A stretch of 64,000 nt of DNA, taken from assembly GCA_002633005.1 (NCBI GenBank), contig NMRA01000128.1:731482-795481 (forward strand), in the 5' to 3' direction. The position numbers and the translations under genes were made by a program. Positions 37,801-49,800 of this stretch are shown piece after piece; positions within the stretch are counted from its first letter, which is position 1, and each line of letters begins with the position of its first letter. The stretch is from Phoronis australis (lineage: Eukaryota; Phoronida; Phoronidae). The notes beneath the pieces were generated by a model. It ran no database searches. It saw nothing but the letters and a program-made list of their open reading frames with translations, and was not told where the DNA came from.

Positions 37801-40800
37801 TGTTAACTGGAGCTGTTAACTGCTATTCAGGACTGGAGTTAAGCGTTCATACTGACCGCAACTCCACACACCATCGACGCATCGATGTTAGTATGAAAGG
37901 CCCTTAACGCAGCAAGTTTATTCATTGCTGGCTTCTCAAAACATTTGCACTCACAAATTCTCCAAAGGTATTACAAATTGTATCGAATGAGATGGACTTT
38001 GTTTCAGTTTTATATAAGCATTGGTTAGGGTGAGAAAGCTTCATTTCAACACAGAATAATAAACGTCAACATGGCAACTCGCAATCCCAACTTAGTCGAG
38101 AGCTCATCCGACGAAGACTTCATGGGTCGGATTGTTAGGTTTCACAGGCTATCAGTTCAAACCAGAATACACTGATCAAGAAATACTGAAGAGGCGCCGT
38201 GAACATGCACAGGCAAAGGAACATATGGATAGTTCTTTGATAAGCCGGAATTCGTCAGAGAAATCGCTGTTGACGAAATGTCGGCCACAGACACGGAGAT
38301 GTTTCACGGCCTCATACTTGCTATTAACAGCGTACTTTTCATTCTTCACTACCGCGAGCCACTTCCTAAGCAATTTGGGTTCTCGAAGAAGTCGAAAAAT
38401 CGATATACCCGCTTTCCTCGCAGCTCCATAGTTCGGGCAAGCGGGAACAATACATCGCAACATAGCAGCATTCACTCTGCAGATGAACCACTAACGTCGC
38501 TGCGTCGTTTTCTCACCTTCCTTACAGGTTAACGCAACACCTCTCGGCAAGGTTAGGTTGACCCTGTGCAAGGCGATGTGGATATAGACCGATTAAGACG
38601 GTAAAAAAGACTAATTAAATCGAGTGGCATTCTCCTTTAATATGCAGGTTTCTCAGTTAAGCATATGAATGGGGCTAGTGTCTCAATAGATCTAGTGTCT
38701 GGAACACCCCCAAGGAATTAGCATGATATCAACTTCCAGTGTCAGGAATCTGAATTGCGTCTATCAGTTTTTCGTGCCAACTGGTATGCAGTTATTGAAT
38801 AGGCCTTTTGAGGCTCTNACGTAAAGAGTGCAGTTAACTGGACCATTCATACTGGCTTCGGTAGTTAATGAACATCGAAGTAAACAGTAGCTGTCATCAT
38901 CAAAGTTATCGCAAGGTAGTGCTGCACGCTAAGATTTTTTGCAATGTTACAATTTGGAAACATTTACATGTGCTAAATGACATTAAACTTATTTTTAAAT
39001 CGATTGGTAATTATTAAGCCAAAATATAAGCAGCTATTAGTGATGGCCCTACCCTGTAACTGTTGACGATAACAGTGGCACCTGGCGATAACTTTGATTG
39101 GACCAAAGTTAAGCGTTCATACTGCACCGCAGCGTCGACGCTGCGCTATTAAATCCACCTGTTAACTGCGGTGTTAACTGGAGCTGTTAACTGCGATCCA
39201 GGACCGGAGTTAAGCATTCATACTGACCGCAACTCCCCACACCATCGACGCATCGACGTTAGTATGAAAGACCCTTAACGCAGCAAGTTTATTCATTGCT
39301 GGCTTCTCAAAACATTTGCACTCACAAATTCTCCAAAGGTATTACAAATTGTATCGAATGAGATGGACTTTGTTTCAGTTTTATATAAGCATTGGTTAGG
39401 GTGAGAAAGATTCATTTTAACGCAGAATAATAAACGTCAACATGGCAACTCGCAATCCCAACTTAGTCGAGAGCTCATCCGACGAAGACTTCATGGGTCG
39501 GATTGTTAGGTTTCACAGGCTATCAGTTCAAACCAGAATACACTGATCAAGAAATACTAAAGAGGCGCCGTGAACATGCACAGGCAAAGGAACATATGGA
39601 TAGTTCTTTGATAAGCCGGAATTCGTCAGAGAAATCGTTATTGACGAAATGTCGGCCACAGACACGGAGATGTTTCACGGCCTCATACTTGCTATTTACA
39701 GCGTACTTTTCATTCTTCACTACCGCGAGCCACTTCCTAAGCAATTTGGGTTCTCGAAGAAGTCGAAAAATCGATATACCCGCTTTCCTCGCAGCTCCAT
39801 AGTTCGGGCAAGCGGGAACAATACATCGCAACATAGCAGCATTCACTCTGCAGATGAACCACTAACGTCGCTGCGTCGTTTTCTCACCTTCCTTACAGGT
39901 TAACGCAACACCTCTCGGCAAGGTTAGGTTGACCCTGTGCAAGGCGATGTGGATATAGACCGATTAAGACGGTAAAAAAGACTAATTAAATCGAGTGGCA
40001 TTCTCCTTTAATATGCAGGTTTCTCAGTTAAGCATATGAATGGGGCTAGTGTCTCAATAGATCTAGTGTCTGGAACACCCCCAAGGAATTAGCATGATAT
40101 CAACTTCCAGTGTCAGGAATCTGAATTGCGTCTATCAGTTTTTCGTGCCAACTGGTATGCAGTTATTGAATAGGCCTTTTGAGGCTCTCGTGCTTGTCAA
40201 AACTTCTTCTAAGGATTCTGTGTAATTTGGTCCTTGTCAAATTCTTTGCAAATGGACTTGAGGGTATTTCGTCTATTTTTATGCTGATTTGTGTACAAGG
40301 TTCTGAAACAGATTCGTAAACCCAGCTCACAAGTTGCTAAAACTTTAGCCTTTTCACCAGCACTTTCACTAATAGCATTGTAATGTGGACAGTTAAAAGT
40401 GTCATTTTTGCTGGCACTTATGTATCCAGACCACTTACTTCAAAGGATGCATGTTGTTGCGACACATGCACAGGCTAAGAGGTCTTTCATTATTATGCAT
40501 TAATCAATTTATGGCAGAGAGCAAACGTGTTCTGACATCAGTTTCCGCTTTAAATTGACTTGAGCGGTGAGCAAACGGAACTAGTTGCTGATGAAAATGA
40601 CCCTTTTGCAGTCAGCTGATCAGATTAAAATGCTAGGTTTCCGCTAGCCGTTTAGCCGATGAAACTGTTAGCATTTCCACCACTCGTGTGATCCCAGTAT
40701 AAGTCACAGTGACCAATAGGACTGTCGGATAATTTCTCCGTTTGTCAGCTTCACATTTACATTCTTACTGGTAAACTTGAAAAATCTAAGAGATGCTGCT

Positions 40801-43800
40801 CTGTTGTGTGATTTATCGGTAGATGTATGGTGCCTAGTAGCAACCATTGTTGTGTCCACCTCCCCATTTCCCATTCCTGAATCTGATAAACCTATAAGTT
40901 TTTGGAACCTTGGAACCTCAGGAGACCAATAGAAATCTATTTTACAGGAGCTTGTGTTACATCTTTGGTCATATACCTTACTCCCTGTGTGAATTGGAAT
41001 TAATTTTAATTGATTAGAATTGATAGGTTATGCACGTCATGGTCTTCCTGCCAAGTTGTTTTTGACCAGTTTCTGGATTTAACTACTGTGAGCAAGTTGC
41101 TCAATTTTATGTACAGAATTATTACTGATTTCTTAAAGGTGTCAAGATTTACTTACCGGTAAATCATTGAGAAAATAGATTTAATGCAAGATTCTGCACT
41201 GGTACATGCGAAGTAATAAAGGGACATCTGAATTTGTGGAAATACTGCAAAATTGCCTTTCTCTTAAATCAAATGTAAATAATTTATGGCAAGAAATAGT
41301 GTCCAACCTTGAAAAGACTGTGGTGAATTAACATGCGTCAGCATTTGAAGCAAGCACATACTCAGTGTTTGATACATGAATTCTGATTTGTATTTACAAA
41401 ATGGGATTGTGAATATACTCCCACATTGGCAGATAGGATTATGCTTTCCCTAGATTACCACATCAATAATTTTCAAGGTGGACTCTCACCAACTAGCTTT
41501 ACTATCACATGAACTTGTTAGTATCTTCCTGATGTGCAGCAAATCAGCTATAAAGGTCGCCACAGTCTTAAGCATTTTTTACTCGAGGAACGATTGCCAC
41601 AGCACACATTGTCACGATACAAGTTGCTCCACTTCATTCGCATTTACATGACATTGCAAGCATGATTTGCACAGAAGTCAATTATACAGAGACAGCCTAT
41701 GTATGTTTGTATCAAGAATGAGGAATGTGATCACCCAGATACGCTATTGTGCAAGGCAACTGCAATAAAAGATGACACCTTAAGTCTTGCCCCATTTCAG
41801 GTTTAGACGTGTAATTGACACTGGGGCAATTTATTGAGTGTAACTTGCTCTACCTCTACCTCTCAAACCGGCTTCAGCTAAATAATTCACCAGCTAAATA
41901 ATTTACTCAACATATTTTTATACCCACGTCCCAAAATCTGAGCATGCACGTATTCAATCGCAATAGGTTTCATTCATTCGACCATTTATCTTATCATTCA
42001 TACTTCATTTGTGATCATATGTGATAGGAGCTGAATTGGGGGAAAACAAGTATCAAGCTCATAACTTTTTCATTTATTTAAGCCGGAAAGTAGTTCAGCT
42101 GCTCTTGTGTATTAGTTTTGNNNNNNNNNNNNNNNNNNNNNNNNNNNNNNNNNNNNNNNNNNNNNNNNNNNNNNNNNNNNNNNNNNNNNNNNNNNNNNNN
42201 NNNNNNNNNNNNNNNNNNNNNNNNNNNNNNNNNNNNNNNNNNNNNNNNNNNNNNNNNNNNNNNNNNNNNNNNNNNNNNNNNNNNNNNNNNNNNNNNNNNN
42301 NNNNNNNNNNNNNNNNNNNNNNNNNNNNNNNNNNNNNNNNNNNNNNNNNNNNNNNNNNNNNNNNNNNNNNNNNNNNNNNNNNNNNNNNNNNNNNNNNNNN
42401 NNNNNNNNNNNNNNNNNNNNNNNNNNNNNNNNNNNNNNNNNNNNNNNNNNNNNNNNNNNNNNNNNNNNNNNNNNNNNNNNTAAAGTTGTGTCTTGCAAAG
42501 AAGAAGATACCAAGAGCAAATTATGATGGGCTTTTAATTATTCCACCAAAAATTGTTTAAAGGAATTAAAATTGTGTTACCAAAGCAGTGATCATTATGA
42601 AGGTACAAGATATGGAAAATTACTGACTCTGAAATATGCGTTTATAAGTTCGTAATATGTTCAAATTCTTTAACAATGTTTCTTGCATTATCTCTTTGTT
42701 AGACTTGTGTCACAAGTTTGCAAGTGTTGATTGACTTGAACAGATAAACTTGGTATATTACTCCTGTAAATTTTGACAACTTCGTGCTACTTTTCAGCAC
42801 ATTCATTTGCCACTTTGACTTAACCTCCTTAGTTTCATACTACAAGACAAAATTATTTGTACCATTTTTCCAGATTGCCTGTAACCTGTTCAGGACACTG
42901 CCCCCTAGTGACAACCCTAATTACGACCCCGAAGAGGATGACCCAACGTTGGAAGCTTCATGGCCACATCTACAGGTGGATTGTTTTATGCTAGATAAAG
43001 TTTAAAGAGTAAAGTAGGGGTAGAGTGTAGGCTTAACTTGTTAAATAAGTAAACATTTCCTTGGAATCTTGACACGGAAGAAAGTTCATAATCAGTTACA
43101 AATCACCAACAAGGTCTTTTTTATCTCATTGCCAGTGTTTTTGTTGACAACAGAGGGAATGTTTGCAAAAATATCGTTATCGATTTTTATCTATTACATG
43201 GCTGCACTGATGTTAATTTGATATCTGTTGGCTTATACGTTATTAAAAGCAAATTTATTTGGTAAATAGGTGTTTATCTCTTGCTTGTATTTTCGATTAC
43301 CTCACAATAGCATTGGGTTTTGTGGACTGTTTTAATGGATGTTTCCATGCTATTATTATTGTTGTTATACTTTGCAGATTGTGTATGAATTCTTCTTGAG
43401 ATTTTTGGAATCTTCCAACTTTCAACCTAGCCTTGCCAAGCAACACATTGACCAGCGGTTCGTTCTGCAGGTAAACTTAAGTTTTCATGGTATTAATACA
43501 GGTGTAATCAGAGGAGCATGTACAACAAGTTGAGCAGGCTATAGAGATAACGATGTATTGTCAAGTGGAGCGTCCGCACTAACTGGCTTTTACACTTGGA
43601 GATGATGGTGGTTCTCAATTTGTGCAGTGAAAAACTAAAATATTTATTTTCTATTTTTGGTTTATTTATTGTTTTACAACATTTAGTCATGTGGCTGTAG
43701 TAATTTTTCCCCAGTTGAAATAGCTTGGGGTCCGAAACTTATGTTTTTACCCTTACATTCAAAGCAATGCATTTTTTGTTGTGAAAAAGGTTTTTAGCTC

Positions 43801-46800
43801 ATTTTTGTTTTGCACTCTGTGACATTGATCTAAGCTTCACTAATGGGTGATTGCATGTTCGTCCCTTGTGCTGGTGTTTGTATTCAACTTAGTGTTTTGT
43901 TTCTTTTTATTGATTCTTGGCACTTGTCAGGTAATAACTGATTTGAAATCCAAGTCTTACAAAAATGTTTTGAAAAGGATAACCCGCCTTTCTCTCATAA
44001 GCTTTTCTCTAAACACTTTGGGCCTTAATGGTGCTTAACCAGAATCTGAAAGCATAGTTGTAAATAGTTGAAAATACATTTTGCCTTGTGTAGCTGACTA
44101 TGAAACAAAAATAAATTGAACGAAATCTGTTACTCTCATCAAATCGCCATGTAATATTCCTTACCGTGGTAAGATTCTATTTTTGTGACCAAGTCAAGTC
44201 GCAGGCAATGCTTACATGCACCATATTCGAATTGGCAATTTAAGGGTTAGCCAACTTCATAAAGTCTCAAGCATTTTCTTTAAGTATGTTGGTTACGTAA
44301 ATAATAGCTAAAAGGCGTAATTCGATTTTTTATTTTTAGCCAGCTTTATGTTACATAGTAAAATGCAGCTTTAAAAGTTAGTGTTGAGCACTGTTAAGGT
44401 GGTGTCATTATTACCTTCTCGTGTCATATTTCGCTTTTTGGTGTCGAAGGCTTTAGTTTTATTTTGGAATCTCAAAAATATTGAGTTGTGAAATAAGGCA
44501 AAGTTATCATTTCTCGTTTTCTATGGTTATACTCTGGTCAGAATGGAGGTCATGGTTGTGCTTTTTGGCTTAAATCACTTCATTCCCAGTTGACTTTATT
44601 TTGAAGTTGGCCATTTTTTACCTGCTGAATCCATGCTCTATATAACTTGAAATAGAATGGTAATTTCTTGGCCTCTTAAAAAAGGACAGTCTCTGTTTCT
44701 TTTCCAGCTATTACAGTTATTTGATAGTGAAGACCCAAGAGAACGCGATTTCCTCAAAACAGTTCTTCATAGGATTTATGGAAAGTTTCTTGGAATGAGA
44801 GCATATATCAGGAAGCAAATCAATAATTTATTTCTGAGGTGAGTGAACCATCTAGCAGCATGTCTCCCTTGTTGTGAACTACACATCACTACATGTTCAT
44901 GTCCTTGTCATTTAGCTTGAAGATATAGTTTGGTCTGCCTCTAGCTGTGTCGTCTTTCTAGAGAATAATGCGTGTGCTTTTATTGCATGTGTGTAAGAAA
45001 GTCTTCCTTCAGATCCATGATTGTGAAAATGTTATACATTATTAGGCTTGTCTGGTCACTGTCTTGTTGTATTTTTAGGTTTATATATGAAACGGAATCT
45101 TTTAATGGAGTTGGAGAACTTCTGGAAATATTGGGAAGGTGGGTATTTGTGTTTTACTTTATTCCTGAAGTGAATTTTGACATGTTCGTTTTCAAGCTTC
45201 GCCGACTTCAACGTTGAATGAGTGCCTGTAAAGTGATTTTATTATGCGCCCACATATTTATATGTGGACGCATTATGCCGTCATCTCTGTCCGTCCGTCC
45301 GGGCAGCGTCCGGCGTCTGGCGTCCGCTGCTGTATCTCCAAAACCCTTTGACATACGTTCATGAAATTTGGCACATATGTTCCATTCATGAATGGGACGG
45401 CATGTGCGAACTTTCGGACGGATCGGACTATCGGTGTGCCCCCTAGTGGCAATTTTAGTTTTTTACGCTTACCTTTGTATCTTCAAAAGTCTTGAACGGA
45501 TTTTCATGAAATTTGGTATGCAGGCACCTATTAGTGAGATGATGCTATCCTGCCATTTTCAGATGGATTCGACATAGTTTGCGCCACCTAGTGGCCATTT
45601 TTAGTGTTTTCGAGTCTGTTTTTGTGCGTCCACCCCTCTATCAACCAAACCGCTCAAAGGATGATTGTGAAAATTGGCATGTATATGCTTACTATGTAGA
45701 GGACGGTTGACGATGATTTTCCGTCGATTTCGACTACTGTGGCGCCTCCTAGTGGCAGTTTTGTTTTTTTGCGCCTATGGCTGTATCTCCTAAACCGTTC
45801 GCAGGATCTTTACAAATTGTGTAAGTATATTTATATGATGTTAACAACGGAAGATGACGACTTTTGGTCGGATCCGACTACCGGTGTGCCCCCTAGTGGC
45901 AATTTTAGTTTTTTACGCTTACCTTTGTATCTTCAAAAGTATTGAACGGATTTTCATGAAATTTGGTATGTAGGCACCTATTAGTGAGATGACGCTATCC
46001 TACTGTTTTCAGATGGATTCGACGTAGTTTGCGCCACCTAGTGGCCATTTTTACTGTTTTCGAGTCTGTATTTTTGCGTCCACCCCTCTATCAACCAAAC
46101 CGCTCAAAGGATGATTGTGAAAATTGGCGTGTATGTGCTTACTATAAGGAAGACAGCTGACAATGATTTTCAGACGATTTGGACTACTGTGGCGCCTCCT
46201 AGTGGCAGTTTTGTTTTTTTGCGCCCATGGCTGTATCTCCCAAACCGTTTGCAGGATCTTTACTAAATTTAGCAAGTGTATTTATGTGATGTTGACAACG
46301 GACGATGACGACTTTAGGATGATTCTGATTACCGGTATGCCTCTAGTGGCAATTTTAGTATTTGCCTCTAGTGGCAATTTTAGTATTTTACATTGACCTC
46401 TGTATTTTCATAGGTCTTCAGGTGTATACTTTGTGTTACTTCGTGACTGTGAAGGAAAAGTTCCAAGTAGAAATTTGTTTCTGGCATTCTAATGCTGTGC
46501 TAATCTCGTATGTTGGTAAATTTGTTTTTAATTCTATGTTTCTGTGGTGCTTTAAGCAACTGGTGTATAGGATGTGCTTGTATTATGAAGATTACTCACA
46601 TTTTGCCCCTAGCCTATTGAGGAGACAATGACCATGCCTTTTCATTTTGCTAAGTACAACATACTACATATATGCCCTTTACTGGCCACTTTATGGTACC
46701 AATAAACAACCCTAGAAGGATACCGTATGCGGTGCAATTGTGGGCGCATTTCAACGCTCTGCGTTGCTCTTGTTTTTACTCTAGTATCCTGTCTAGTATG

Positions 46801-49800
46801 GAGAATGTTCAGCCATTATTTGTGTTATTTTTGCAGTATAATTAATGGTTTTGCACTCCCTTTGAAGAATGAACACAAGGACTTCTTAGTGCGAGTATTG
46901 ATGCCTCTGCACAAGGCTAAGACATTGAGTGTTTACCATGCACAGGTAATTGCTTGGAAACTGTTTACTAACCACTTGTGTATTCTGTTCATAAAACTAC
47001 TATAAGCCAATGTTCCAACTAAGAAACAAGCTTTTAAAGAACACTTGCCATGATTATAGATTGAACTGGTCTTAACTTGTTCCGTACTCACATGTCATTG
47101 AGATGTTTCTGTCCTTGGAGAGAGAATTGCCGGCTTGTTGTTTCTTGTGACCATGCTCAGCCCTGAAATGACCTGCACTGTGTCAAAGTAAGAAGAAAGA
47201 ATGCCAGTGCAGAGGTGACTCCTAATATGAGTAAACAACTAGCTAAGACTAAATTTGTTACTGTAAATGGTCTTAATGAGAACGTGTATTTATAGCAGCT
47301 TTAGATGTTGACCAAGCCCAGCTACGTCCAGTACAATGTTACCCATAATGACAGAGAACGACATTTTTAGGCATCATGAAGGGAGTGGGAGATCCGGAGA
47401 TCGATTGAACACTAGGGGCGCTGACGCATTGGGTCGTTCAGAACGCCATATTGGAAAATCAGTATGCTTCAGACAAACGAGAGACTGTTCTTTGAGTGTG
47501 GCTGATTTACTGTGTAAATTTCATCATATTTGACCATGCGTGACAAGAGTTACTTCCCTTTGCTTTCTGTACAAATTTTGTCCCGTGTATTTTAAACGGG
47601 CGGTAGGCCAAATCTGGTCACCGATTAAGAGTTTTCACTTCATCAATAATACTTTCCACACTTCACTTAAAAAAGCACTTATTAGCTCTTCAGTGGTGCT
47701 TTCTACTTCTGTACATTTCTTCGATGAAGCTTAGTTACGAGAGTTAAGGTGTCTTTGGTTAAGAATTTCAATTCCACTTTTTTGGTCACCGTTAACTTTT
47801 TCACCTTGCCGCGATAACCTCAAAGTATTTCAGTTGAGCCACGTGAGTTAGGCAAGGGCAAGCGCGGAACTGAGCGAAGCGTGTGACGCTGGCGCTTGAC
47901 ACTTGCAAAATAGCATTGGAAGGTATCAGGTGAAATTTGTAACAGATTTGCGTCCCTACGACTTTTTATTCATCAATGTGTGTGATTTCACGTTATTTCC
48001 TCAAAATGGCACTCGCCGACCACAACAGATTTTCAACGATTTGCTCAAATTCTTGACTGAATTGTCTCCAGACTTATGGCATGTGTTAATTATAACTCCA
48101 TATGCATATATGCATGTTTCATGTGATTTTATTTCCTGTGTTTTGAAATTGAAATTCGTAACTTTTTGTGGGGATGTACTATCGCCCCTGCATGCCTGCG
48201 GCATCCAGAGATGGTAATTGTCACAAGTGTCATGGTTACATTCAGTAATAATTCACCGTTTTCAAACATTGGCTGTTTTGCACTAATAAACAGAATGATT
48301 GTTCTTGTTTTGACTACTTACTGATTTCTGTTTTTTCTTTCAGCTGGCTTACTGTGTAGTGCAATTTATAGAAAAAGACGCTGTATTGACAGAACAGGTG
48401 GTGAAGAGTTTGTTGAAGTACTGGCCAAAGACGTGCAGTCAAAAGGAGGTATGAGCCAAGTCATGTACTTGGAACAACCATGGTTACTCTGGCTAATATT
48501 ATTGGTGTTATTGTTATGCACCTACAGGGTGCATTATGCCCTCATCAGCTGCCATCTTCTCCTGAATCTCTAAAACTCCTTGATGGAAGTTCATGAAACT
48601 TTATAGGCATGCTTATGTCATAGATGGGATGGCGTGAGCGAATTTTCAGATGAATCCAAGTATTGGTGTGCCCACTAGTGTCAAATTTATTGTTTACGTT
48701 TGCCTCTGTATCTTTGGAGTTCCTTGACAGTGAAGGGATCCAGTCAGTCCAGCGATCAGTTTCTTGCATCTTGCTGCATTTACTTCCATTGAGCAAAGGT
48801 AATGAATATCTTGAGATTGAAGATAGCCTGTGTTCAATAGTTGGTCAGTGATTAACTTTGCTCATGATCGCAGGTACCAGGTGTGAGAAATTAGTTGTTG
48901 TGACTGTCACATGGCTTACTTATGGATGTTGATGAGTTCTACTACTGTGTTATTGTCATTTAGCAATAATACTGGCGATCTTTCAGGTAATGTTCCTTGG
49001 CGAAGTGGAAGAAATTTTGGATGTGATTGAACCAACTCAGTTCCAGAAAATAATGGAACCTCTATTCCAACAAATAGCCAAGTCAGTCAGCAGCAATCAT
49101 TTCCAGGTAAGATGACTTGAAGTGTGTTCATTGTTCATAATGAATTGTGTAGAGAAATGCTTGGAACAGACACTTGCTTTGGAAGCTCATCAAACAGTAA
49201 GCAAGGTAATGTACAAAGTTATCAGAAAGAAGGAGGTAATAAGAAGCACATGGTGTAACATTGAATATGGATGACACGGCAAGAACTTGTTCTAGAATGT
49301 TTTTTGCTCCTGAAATAACATCAGTGGAACTGTTAGTTTAAGGCTTGTTGTCCTTGAGTTTCAGTTGCTTTTTTGTAGTGGCTCGACATGCTTAAACTGT
49401 GCTTGTAGTAAACATTCTTCAATTTGGCACACAATATGGCAGACTGGTGAAATTTAATTTCATCAAATTTCTCAACAAAAGTGCCTTTTCAGGAAAGTTT
49501 GCTTTTAGTATAGTTTGCATAATGTAGCTATTAGCAAATGACATTTCAATTTTTGGTAGAGTTTTAAGGAATTGCAAGAATGTGGTAAGTCTCTGAAAAA
49601 TAGATATACGGTTGTTTTAGCTATTATTTTTGTTCCAAATTGAAGTTTTTACGAGTAGTCCTTGCGACTTGTATGACCTTCAAAGATAAAAACTTCTTGA
49701 CCCCCTGTAGGTTGCTGAGCGTGCGCTGTATTTTTGGAACAATGAGTACATCATAACCTTGATAGAGGACAACTCCAGGGTGATTCTGCCAATAATGTTC

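Larger units (their letters stand above)
36471..38640. mobile_element. Kolobok-like TTAA-flanked DNA transposon with THAP ORF (copy 1)
   Basis: TTAAAGGAGAATGCCAC at 36471-36487 and its exact complement GTGGCATTCTCCTTTAA at 38624-38640 bound the element. The outer TTAA on each side fits a TTAA target duplication, leaving about 2160 bp. It carries a minus-strand THAP zinc-finger ORF and a MITE insertion. TTAA targets plus a THAP domain are characteristic of the Kolobok superfamily; piggyBac shares TTAA, but its ends usually begin CCY and it lacks THAP. No complete transposase catalytic region was recognised. Confidence 0.75.
37448..40188 (+). repeat. Near-identical tandem duplication, 1371-bp offset, joined by a single N
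   Basis: 37448-38817 and 38819-40188 align base for base at an offset of 1371, with only scattered substitutions. Both contain most of the MITE, the THAP ORF, the right TIR and about 180 bp of flank. The base between them (38818) is N, and the left TIR is not duplicated. This looks like an assembly junction between overlapping alleles. Confidence 0.93.

Noticed and set aside
42021-42560. ORFs spanning the gap
   Set aside because: Consist almost wholly of N-derived residues.
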